Positions 34,110 through 41,891 of a stretch of 64,000 nucleotides of DNA are shown one piece after another; within the stretch, counting starts at the first letter, position 1; each line of letters begins with the position of its first letter. Source of the DNA: Hafnia alvei (GTDB lineage: Bacteria > Pseudomonadota > Gammaproteobacteria > Enterobacterales > Enterobacteriaceae); the NCBI RefSeq assembly GCF_964063325.1, contig NZ_OZ061315.1, positions 2,976,001 through 3,040,000 of the forward strand. The letters are read 5' to 3'. The position numbers and the translations under genes are program-made. Below the pieces are notes generated by a model. The model did not search any database. It saw only the letters and a program-made list of their open reading frames with translations, and had not been told where the DNA came from.

Positions 34110-36974
34110 TTAATCACTTTTTAGCCTTCCCTTCCTCACCACCTCAGCAAAATGATGCAGTGATTTTTGTAACTCTTCTAGCGTCACCGGCTTCGACAAA
34201 CAGCTATCCATCCCGACCTGAATACAGCGTTCCCGCTCTTCCGCCAGCGCATTCGCCGTTACGCCGATAATTGGCGCGGTGCGGCCTTGCTGGCGCAGAC
34301 GCGCAGTGAGCTGGTAACCGTCCATGTTTGGCATGTTAACGTCGGTAAGCACGATATCGGCCGGCTGTTTCGCCAGTGCGCCTAATGCATCCAAACCATC
34401 GCTCGCCGTTGAGACCGACTGGTATCCCAATGAAATCAGCTGATCGGCCAGTAAACGACGGTTGATCGGATGATCGTCGACGATCAGGATATGCACATCG
34501 CTGTAATCTTTGACTTCAATAGGGACATTATCTTCAGAAAGATCGGGGAGTAATGCCGTGTCTTCTGGCACAAAGATGCGACGTAGAATACTCAGCAACT
34601 CCAGCGGAGCCGCCGTGCTGAGCACCCATGAGCCATCTTCGTTACGCTTAGCGTGGCCTATATATTCTGCGGATAGGCGTATATGCGTCTTAACCGGCGT
34701 GTTCAGGGTAATATCATGATCTGAAATCAAAATCCCCTGCTCGTCGCAGCGTTCGCTGGCGCTGCACAGGCGAACATCTGCACCCGCCATCGTCAGGAGT
34801 TTCAGTAGATAACCTTCCAGACGCGCGTTGTGGATCTCAAGCCAAACGGCTTTTTGGGCTAATGCTGTAATTTCAGGCGCTGATTCCACGGCCTGATACA
34901 TCGGAATACGTACGGTAAATATGCTGCCCATTCCCGGCTCCGATTCCACGGCAATATCGCCATCCATCAGGCTGACCAATTTTTCACAAATGGCCAGACC
35001 CAGACCTGTTCCTTGGAAATGGCGCTGCACACCGGTTCCTACTTGGAAGAATGGATCGAACAGCTTCATCACATCGCGGAACGGAATGCCTAGACCGGTA
35101 TCACGTACGCGGAATTCGAGATAGAAATCCTGTACCCGCACCTGAAGAATAATGCAGCCCGTATCGGTAAATTTGATCGCGTTGCTTAATAAATTCGACA
35201 GTACCTGCTGAATACGCATGATATCGCCAGCCACGGAATCCGGTACTTCAGGCTCAATAAAGCAGTACATCGCTAAACGCTTGCGCACCACCAGCGGCAA
35301 ATAGTTGCCGATAATATGCGGGATCACCTTACGCGGCTCAAAGATCCCCGGCTCTATTTTGAGCTGTTCGGATTCTATCTTGGAGAAATCGAGAATATCG
35401 CTGATGATTTTAAGCAGCAGACCAGAAGAGTTGCTCATTGCCGCGAGCAGGCGCTGAGTCTCCTCCGGCAGCGACTTAGTTTGTAGCAGGTCGAGATTGC
35501 CAATGATGCCATACAGCGGCGTTCTCAGCTCATGGCTTACCGTTGCCAAGAACATTGATTTCGACTGGCTGGCCTGTTCGGCGGCATTCGCTAACTCTTG
35601 TAATGACTCTTCAATTTTAACGCGCGCGCTTACGTCAATCATGACGCAAATCGCCACATCCTCATTGCGATAGCGGGAGTGAACAAAGCTAATTTGCAGA
35701 TTTTGGTTCTGACTGGTAATAACGTCGACCACGCTACTCGGCTGTTCACAGATAATACGCGTGATCCGATGGCGGTCTTCAGAGGTGAACAGGCTAATAT
35801 AATTATGCGCCAATTCATTGCTCAGAATATTGCTACCGTCTTTAATCCGCAGAATACAGATGCCAACTGGCGCAGATGCGACAATTTTACGGTTAAATTG
35901 CTCATGTTCTTCCAGACGAAACGCATTATTTTCTGCCGGAGAAAACATTTTGCGCTCAAATAACCACGTCAGCACAATGAGAATAAGTGCACTGATTAAG
36001 TTTAGGATCACCGCATTAATCAGCAGTAGATTAAACCGCTCGAGCAATACGCTGGTTGGCAATGAATAGACAATGCTTAACCCTGACGGGCTCAGTTTCT
36101 TTTTCAGCAACAGGGTGTCATAGCCGCTGTTATAGCCAAAATAGTTATCATCGTTTGGAATACCTGAAAGAGCCGGCTGTTCCCCGCCATTTTCGGTATA
36201 GGTCATTAATACGTCATTATTTTCATTCAACAATGTGACGCCTACCGGCAGCGTTGAAGGATTGGTGAAATCCTCCAAGCGAATATTTTGCTCGGTGCCT
36301 AGCAGCGCTTCCAGTTTGTTGGCGATGTAAACCGGCGTAATAACATAAAGCGCGCCCACGTCATTTTGGGTTCCGGGGATCACCCAGAACAGCGTATGTT
36401 CTTTCTCTTTATTATTGCTGTTTTGGAACATCAAAATACGCTGATGTAAATTGCGGAACACATTGCTTTGGTCGAGTGGCGTATTGCGAATACCAAAATC
36501 AGCCAAGCACAAACTGTCGCCGCCGATAAAGAAGATTCGGTTTAAGTCATACGCCGCAACGAAATTCTCTTTCCAATAGTTGATGAAATTACTAAGCGAC
36601 TCTAACGAGTTCTGGTAATTATCGCTAAGTAACTGGCAATCAGACTCAGGGAAAATGGGCGTCAGCGGCGGCAGCGTATTCTTTCCACTAAATACGCCGT
36701 TGATCATATCTAGCCCAGTCACAGACCAGCTCAGTCGATTTTCTGCGATATAGCGAATATCGCGCATAATGCTTGAGGAGTGCTTGATCATCCCCTGCGC
36801 CTGATCAAAATTCAGGTTGAAGTCTTGGCGGATGTCCGACTCTTTCTCATGAAATTCATTGAGAATATAAAACGTGGTCAGCAAAGCGCCCAAGATCCAC
36901 AGCATCAGCGCCAACGATCGGAATAGATAACGTGAAATTCGCAGCGTTGTTCGGAAAGAGGCTAGATATTTCAA
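34110..36974 (-). CDS. rcsC: hybrid sensor histidine kinase RcsC
   Basis: This is a 954-residue inner membrane kinase. Spans lie near residues 19-38 and 315-338 on either side of a periplasmic sensor domain. The cytoplasmic part has the phosphorylated His481 in the H box TVSHELRTPLYG. An ATPase domain follows with N box LLSNAIKFTD, G boxes DTGLGIPF and GTGLGLAI. An ABL-like linker precedes a C-terminal receiver with Asp878 in LTDVNMPNMDG. RcsC phosphorylates RcsB through RcsD in response to envelope stress relayed by RcsF and IgaA. It is convergent to rcsDB as in E. coli, with a repeat element rather than a simple terminator between them. Confidence 0.96.
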   Translation of the reverse strand: MKYLASFRTTLRISRYLFRSLALMLWILGALLTTFYILNEFHEKESDIRQDFNLNFDQAQGMIKHSSSIMRDIRYIAENRLSWSVTGLDMINGVFSGKNTLPPLTPIFPESDCQLLSDNYQNSLESLSNFINYWKENFVAAYDLNRIFFIGGDSLCLADFGIRNTPLDQSNVFRNLHQRILMFQNSNNKEKEHTLFWVIPGTQNDVGALYVITPVYIANKLEALLGTEQNIRLEDFTNPSTLPVGVTLLNENNDVLMTYTENGGEQPALSGIPNDDNYFGYNSGYDTLLLKKKLSPSGLSIVYSLPTSVLLERFNLLLINAVILNLISALILIVLTWLFERKMFSPAENNAFRLEEHEQFNRKIVASAPVGICILRIKDGSNILSNELAHNYISLFTSEDRHRITRIICEQPSSVVDVITSQNQNLQISFVHSRYRNEDVAICVMIDVSARVKIEESLQELANAAEQASQSKSMFLATVSHELRTPLYGIIGNLDLLQTKSLPEETQRLLAAMSNSSGLLLKIISDILDFSKIESEQLKIEPGIFEPRKVIPHIIGNYLPLVVRKRLAMYCFIEPEVPDSVAGDIMRIQQVLSNLLSNAIKFTDTGCIILQVRVQDFYLEFRVRDTGLGIPFRDVMKLFDPFFQVGTGVQRHFQGTGLGLAICEKLVSLMDGDIAVESEPGMGSIFTVRIPMYQAVESAPEITALAQKAVWLEIHNARLEGYLLKLLTMAGADVRLCSASERCDEQGILISDHDITLNTPVKTHIRLSAEYIGHAKRNEDGSWVLSTAAPLELLSILRRIFVPEDTALLPDLSEDNVPIEVKDYSDVHILIVDDHPINRRLLADQLISLGYQSVSTASDGLDALGALAKQPADIVLTDVNMPNMDGYQLTARLRQQGRTAPIIGVTANALAEERERCIQVGMDSCLSKPVTLEELQKSLHHFAEVVRKGRLKSD

Positions 36975-37044
36975 AGGATTACCATAGCAGAAAACGGACT
37001 GTTAAACGAAAGGCCTACATGCATGTATCACACTAGTCACTAGA

Positions 37045-37086
37045 GATAAAAAAAGCCAGTACAAACATCTGCACTGGCTTTTTATC
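37045..37086. terminator. terminator downstream of gyrA
   Basis: Inverted repeat GATAAAAAAAGCCAGT and ACTGGCTTTTTATC (37045-37060 and 37073-37086) around a 12-base loop, 20 bases after the gyrA stop on the minus strand. A T-run follows the stem on the minus strand, so it fits Rho-independent termination of gyrA. Confidence 0.88.
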
Positions 37087-37107
37087 GAGTCAACGAAACG
37101 CTAGCAA

Positions 37108-39768
37108 TTAGGCGTTTTCGTCGCCCTCTTCATCATCAGACTCTGACGCATCATCAACGCTTTCAGCATCGTCTGCGACATCAGCGATATCGCCGTCAAC
37201 CGCTGCGGCCTCTTCACCATCAAGGACTTCATCGTCCTCTTCGGGTTCAGCAACACGCTGCAAGCCAACCACATGCTCGTCTTCTGCGGTGCGGATCAGC
37301 GTAACACCTTGGGTGTTACGACCAACAACGCTCACCTCAGAAACGCGGGTACGTACTAACGTGCCAGCATCGGTGATCATCATAATCTGATCGCATTCGT
37401 CGACCTGAACAGCGCCAACCACGTTACCATTACGCTCGCTGACCTTGATAGAGATAACCCCCTGAGTCGCACGGGACTTGGTTGGGTACTCTGCTACGCC
37501 GGTACGCTTACCGTAACCATTTTCGGTCACGGTCAGGATATCGCCTTCGCCACGAGGAATGATCAGTGATACAACGCGGTCTTCACCGTTGAGGTTGATA
37601 CCGCGTACGCCCGTTGCGGTACGGCCCATAGAACGCACTTGGCTTTCTGGGAAACGCACCACTTTACCGGCCGCAGAGAACAGCATCACTTCGTTGCTGC
37701 CATCGGTCAGATCAACGCCAATCAGCTCATCGCCTTCGTTCAGATTCACGGCAATAATGCCCGCGCTGCGAGGACGGCTGAAATCGGTCAGCGCAGTCTT
37801 CTTCACGGTACCGCTCGCGGTTGCCATAAAGACGTGACGACCTTCTTCGTATTCGCGCACCGGAAGAATAGCGGTGATACGTTCGTTGGCTTCCAGCGGC
37901 AGCAGGTTGATGATCGGACGACCACGCGCACCACGGCTCGCTTCAGGCAACTGATAGACCTTCATCCAATACAAACGACCACGGCTTGAGAAGCACAGAA
38001 TGGTATCGTGCGTGTTGGCCACCAGCAGGCGGTCAATGAAGTCTTCTTCTTTAATACGTGCTGCGGACTTACCTTTACCACCGCGACGCTGTGCTTCGTA
38101 GTCGGTCAGAGGCTGATATTTCACATAGCCCTGATGCGACAAGGTCACAACGACGTCTTCCTGCGAGATCAAATCTTCGATGTTGATATCAGCAGTGTTT
38201 TCAGTAATTTCGGTACGACGCGCATCGCCAAACTGATCACGAACCGCAATCAATTCTTCGCGAATCACTTCCATCAAGCGATCTGGGCTTTCCAGAATGA
38301 AGATCAGCGCAGCGATCTGTTCTAGCAGATCTTTGTATTCGTCGAGCAGCTTCTCATGCTCAAGGCCGGTCAGTTTCTGCAAACGCAGATCCAAGATCGC
38401 CTGAGCCTGCTGTTCAGTCAGATAATAATGACCTTCACGAATACCGAACTCTGGCTCTAACCATTCAGGGCGCGCAGCGTTATCACCGGCACGTTCCAGC
38501 ATGGCTGCAACGGTACCCAGCGCCCAGCCACGTGCAACCAGCAGCGCTTTCGCTTCTGCAGGGTTTGGCGCATGACGGATAAGCTCGATGATTGGGTCGA
38601 TATTCGACAGCGCAATCGCCAAACCTTCCAAGATGTGCGCACGATCGCGCGCTTTACGCAGTTCAAAGATGGTACGACGAGTCACAACTTCGCGGCGGTG
38701 ACGCACGAATGCCTGTAGGCAATCTTTCAGCGTCAGCAGTTTAGGCTGTCCCTGATGCAACGCCACCATGTTGATACCAAACGTCACCTGCATTTGCGTC
38801 AGTGAGTACAGGTGGTTCAGAACCACTTCGCCCACGGCGTCACGTTTGATTTCAATAACAATACGCATACCGTCTTTATCAGACTCATCGCGCAGGGCGC
38901 TGATGCCTTCCAGACGTTTTTCTTTCACCAGCTCGGCAATTTTCTCAATCAGGCGAGCTTTGTTCACCTGATAAGGAATTTCATGCACGATGATGGTTTC
39001 ACGGCCGGTTTTTTCGTCCGCTTCAACTTCGGCTTTGGCACGGATATACACCTTGCCGCGCCCGGTACGATACGCTTCCTCAATACCACGGCGACCGTTG
39101 ATGATCGCGGCTGTTGGGAAATCCGGGCCAGGGATATGCTGCATCAGGCCTTCAACCGTAATGTTTTCGTCATCAATATAGGCCAAGCAGCCATTGATCA
39201 CTTCATTCAGGTTGTGTGGAGGAATATTGGTTGCCATACCTACGGCGATACCGGAAGAACCGTTCACCAGCAGGTTTGGAACTTTGGTTGGCAGCACCGC
39301 TGGAATTTGCTCGGTGCCGTCATAGTTAGGCACGAAATCAACGGTCTCTTTTTCCAGATCCGCTAACAGTTCGTGAGCAATTTTGGACATGCGGATTTCG
39401 GTATAACGCATTGCTGCGGCGGAGTCGCCATCAACAGAACCGAAGTTACCCTGTCCATCAACCAACATGTAACGCAGCGAGAACGGCTGAGCCATACGAA
39501 CGATAGTATCGTATACCGCGCTATCACCATGTGGATGGTATTTACCGATAACGTCCCCGACGATACGGGCCGATTTTTTATATGCTTTATTCCAGTCATT
39601 GCCCAATACATTCATCGCGAACAGAACGCGACGGTGAACTGGCTTCAGTCCATCACGAACATCCGGCAGCGCACGCCCGACGATAACGGACATGGCGTAA
39701 TCCAGATACGAGTTTTTCAACTCTTCTTCGATGTTGACCGGCGTAATCTCTCTGGCAAGGTCGCTCAT
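37108..39768 (-). CDS. gyrA: DNA gyrase subunit A
   Basis: This is an 886-residue type IIA topoisomerase subunit that breaks and rejoins DNA during negative supercoiling, as A2B2 with GyrB. The catalytic Tyr122 lies in AAAMRYTEIRMS. The quinolone-resistance region reads HPHGDSAVYDTIVR with Ser83 and Asp87, the sensitive wild type. The C-terminal domain of six beta-pinwheel blades includes the GyrA box QRRGGKG, needed for DNA wrapping. The extreme C-terminus is very acidic (EEDDEVLDGEE and DDASESDDEEGDENA), as in enteric GyrA. Length is close to the E. coli 875. It is divergent from ubiG. Confidence 0.98.
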   Translation of the reverse strand: MSDLAREITPVNIEEELKNSYLDYAMSVIVGRALPDVRDGLKPVHRRVLFAMNVLGNDWNKAYKKSARIVGDVIGKYHPHGDSAVYDTIVRMAQPFSLRYMLVDGQGNFGSVDGDSAAAMRYTEIRMSKIAHELLADLEKETVDFVPNYDGTEQIPAVLPTKVPNLLVNGSSGIAVGMATNIPPHNLNEVINGCLAYIDDENITVEGLMQHIPGPDFPTAAIINGRRGIEEAYRTGRGKVYIRAKAEVEADEKTGRETIIVHEIPYQVNKARLIEKIAELVKEKRLEGISALRDESDKDGMRIVIEIKRDAVGEVVLNHLYSLTQMQVTFGINMVALHQGQPKLLTLKDCLQAFVRHRREVVTRRTIFELRKARDRAHILEGLAIALSNIDPIIELIRHAPNPAEAKALLVARGWALGTVAAMLERAGDNAARPEWLEPEFGIREGHYYLTEQQAQAILDLRLQKLTGLEHEKLLDEYKDLLEQIAALIFILESPDRLMEVIREELIAVRDQFGDARRTEITENTADINIEDLISQEDVVVTLSHQGYVKYQPLTDYEAQRRGGKGKSAARIKEEDFIDRLLVANTHDTILCFSSRGRLYWMKVYQLPEASRGARGRPIINLLPLEANERITAILPVREYEEGRHVFMATASGTVKKTALTDFSRPRSAGIIAVNLNEGDELIGVDLTDGSNEVMLFSAAGKVVRFPESQVRSMGRTATGVRGINLNGEDRVVSLIIPRGEGDILTVTENGYGKRTGVAEYPTKSRATQGVISIKVSERNGNVVGAVQVDECDQIMMITDAGTLVRTRVSEVSVVGRNTQGVTLIRTAEDEHVVGLQRVAEPEEDDEVLDGEEAAAVDGDIADVADDAESVDDASESDDEEGDENA

Positions 39769-39886
39769 GGAGCTGCTATCCCTCTACTGACTTCTGATGA
39801 TTCATCTGCTGCCGCTACCCTAACAGACACCCTTGGGTATATTCATCGAATAGATCAAAGCGCATACACGATGACAAAGACCGCGA

Positions 39887-39892
39887 ATTATA
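39887..39892 (-). promoter_or_regulatory. probable gyrA -10 element
   Basis: On the minus strand a perfect TATAAT (39892-39887) lies about 120 bases before the gyrA start, with no strong -35. gyrA of E. coli likewise relies on its -10 region for supercoiling-sensitive control. Confidence 0.5.
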
Positions 39893-40056
39893 TCATAAAG
39901 CCGGATTTAGTGCGAAACCCTGTGCGCTTTTCAATGCACGGCGGAATTAACCTCATTTCGCCAAGAATCTGTATAATCCACAGCAGTACTTTTCTCAAAA
40001 AATTATTTTCCGGTGAATGATTCACGCTGCCAGAAATATCTTAGAAGGAGTGTTCG

Positions 40057-40767
40057 GTGTCTGAACAAAACGTAGACCATCAGGAAATCGCTAAATTCGA
40101 AGCCGTGGCGTCACGCTGGTGGGATCTCGAAGGCGAATTTAAACCACTGCACCGTATTAACCCTCTGCGCCTGAACTATATTCAGCAGCGCGCCGACGGT
40201 GTATTTGGTAAGAAAATCCTCGATGTTGGCTGCGGCGGCGGCATTCTGGCTGAAAGCATGGCGCGCGAAGGTGCGGATGTCACTGGATTAGATATGGGCG
40301 CGGAGCCCTTACAGGTCGCCCGTTTACATTCACTGGAAACCGGTATCAAAGTCACCTACGTTCAAGAAACCGTTGAACAGCACGCCGACGTTCATGCTGG
40401 GCTGTACGACATTGTGACCTGCATGGAAATGCTGGAGCATGTTCCCGATCCGCGCTCCGTGGTTCTGGCATGCGCCAAGCTGGTAAAACCCGGCGGACAC
40501 GTTTTCTTCTCGACCATTAACCGCAATAACAAAGCCTGGCTGATGGCGGTTATTGGCGCTGAATACGTATTAAAGATGGTGCCAAAGGGAACTCACGACG
40601 TGAAAAAATTCATCCGCCCTGCTGAGTTAATCGGTTGGATCGACGAAACCCCGCTGCGCGAACGCAATATGACCGGGCTGCACTACAACCTGTTGACGGA
40701 TAAGTTCAAGCTGGCACCGAACGTGGATGTGAATTATATGGTGCATACGGTTAGGGATTTGGGGTGA
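40057..40767 (+). CDS. ubiG: 3-demethylubiquinone-9 3-O-methyltransferase UbiG
   Basis: This is a 236-residue S-adenosylmethionine-dependent O-methyltransferase acting twice in ubiquinone synthesis. Motif I ILDVGCGGGILAE binds the methyl donor; LDMGAEPLQVARLH and CMEMLEHVPDP follow in the usual order, and GLHYNLLTDKFKL closes the fold. AAGGAG lies six bases before the GTG start at 40057. The N-terminus is slightly shorter than in E. coli but keeps NVDHQEIAKFEAVASRWWDL. A 38-base tandem array begins 16 bases after the stop instead of a normal terminator. Confidence 0.96.
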   Translation: MSEQNVDHQEIAKFEAVASRWWDLEGEFKPLHRINPLRLNYIQQRADGVFGKKILDVGCGGGILAESMAREGADVTGLDMGAEPLQVARLHSLETGIKVTYVQETVEQHADVHAGLYDIVTCMEMLEHVPDPRSVVLACAKLVKPGGHVFFSTINRNNKAWLMAVIGAEYVLKMVPKGTHDVKKFIRPAELIGWIDETPLRERNMTGLHYNLLTDKFKLAPNVDVNYMVHTVRDLG

Positions 40768-40783
40768 GGTTTCGTGCGCCTGT

Positions 40784-40973
40784 TGTTTATGACACCTTTG
40801 TGTAATATTCCGCCCGCCAGCTGTTTATGACACCTTTGTGTAATATTCCGCCCGCCAGCTGTTTATGACACCTTTGTGTAATATTCCGCCCGCCAGCTGT
40901 TTATGACACCTTTGTGTAATATTCCGCCCGCCAGCTGTTTATGACACCTTTGTGTAATATTCCGTCCGCCTGT
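40784..40973. repeat. five tandem copies of a 38-base unit
   Basis: Units start at 40784, 40822, 40860, 40898 and 40936, each with TGTTTATGACACCTTTG and then TGTAATATTCCGCCCGCC. The first lacks a base pair or two at its left side and the last has CCGTCCGCC. The unit is the terminal module of the intergenic elements described here; a single copy in reverse ends copy 1 at 5935-5974. Only this locus is expanded. Confidence 0.93.
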
Positions 40974-41405
40974 TCATATCGAGCTTCATTGATACACAGG
41001 TGAAGGCGTACGGGCAGAGACCACCAGCGCGTGGTCTCTGCACTCGCGCGCTTTTATCCGAGACGCCATCTCCGCTCCGGTTTGGTATCGCCCATCCAGG
41101 GCGCCCCAAACTCCGCCGATACATCCCTGTATCGGCGGCTCTCCCTACCAAGACTTAAACAGTTAAAAGACAAAAAACAAAATTGTCTTTTGTTTTTTCA
41201 TGTTGAAAGAATGCATTTTAGAGCCGCCAGCAGGGATGCTGGTGGCAGGTCGAGGGCGCACAGGACGTGCGCTCTGAGACCGGTCGGCCAAACGACACGG
41301 TAAAAAAGCGCGCGAGTTGAGAGTCCCCGCGCAACGGGACTCTCATCGGACGCCTACGTCAGCGGTTTCATGGAAACAAATTTGCTGATTGGCGGACGAA
41401 ACCGT
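40974..41405. repeat. modular hairpin element, copy 4 (two inverted halves)
   Basis: This is nearly the reverse complement of 5473-5960. It has a first-half stem GCAGAGACCAC/GTGGTCTCTGC (41015-41042) next to the box CGCGCGCTTTTATCCG (41045-41060). An 11-bp stem CCGCCGATACA/TGTATCGGCGG with a TCCC loop follows (41113-41138), then an A-rich/T-rich centre (41163-41198). The second half has GCCGCCAGCA-GGGA-TGCTGGTGGC (41223-41246) and GAGAGTCCC/GGGACTCTC near 41319-41344. No gene is supported here. The stem at 41113 has a wholly different sequence from its counterpart at 5773 yet the same loop. Confidence 0.8.
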
Positions 41406-41664
41406 CGCCGTAGTAACATATACTACGACTGACCATACAATCCCTTCCCCGTTCTAAAATATTACACAAGCCTATAATCGAAAAACGAACAAACATTCAC
41501 CTCACAAATCCACGATCAATATTTGACTTTTTCACTCCGAATAAGAAACCAGCAATCGATCAATTTATTTTATTTTTAAGTGGAATCTTATCCCCCTCAC
41601 CTCTCGACCGCTGCCGCCAGTAATGACGGTACGTTAGCGCCAGACTTAACAATTCACCCCCAAG

Positions 41665-41673
41665 TTATCCACA
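41665..41673 (+). promoter_or_regulatory. DnaA box upstream of nrdA
   Basis: TTATCCACA is a perfect high-affinity DnaA box, 219 bases before the nrdA start. DnaA control of nrdAB, tying nucleotide supply to replication, is established in E. coli. Confidence 0.75.
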
Positions 41674-41711
41674 ATTTAGCCCTGTTTTGTTCACTTGCAA
41701 AACTGAGCTAA

Positions 41712-41759
41712 GAACACTATCTTGTTATCACTCCTTGATTAATACACCACATCTTGTGT
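41712..41759 (+). promoter_or_regulatory. pair of NrdR boxes upstream of nrdA
   Basis: Box 1 (41712-41727, GAACACTATCTTGTTA) and box 2 (41744-41759, ACACCACATCTTGTGT) share ATCTTGT and sit exactly 32 bases apart, about three helical turns. This is the usual arrangement for binding of the ATP-cone repressor NrdR. The first box is a weaker match to the palindromic consensus than the second. The promoter probably lies among these boxes, but I cannot fix its hexamers. Confidence 0.75.
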
Positions 41760-41891
41760 TCACAGCACGAAATCGACACTACACGTCAAATTAATGCAAC
41801 AATGATTTTGCATTGATTTAACGCGCATGGTTTTTAATAAACACGATGACGACTTGAACATGAGAAAGCACACGGACAGGTAAATAGCCCT

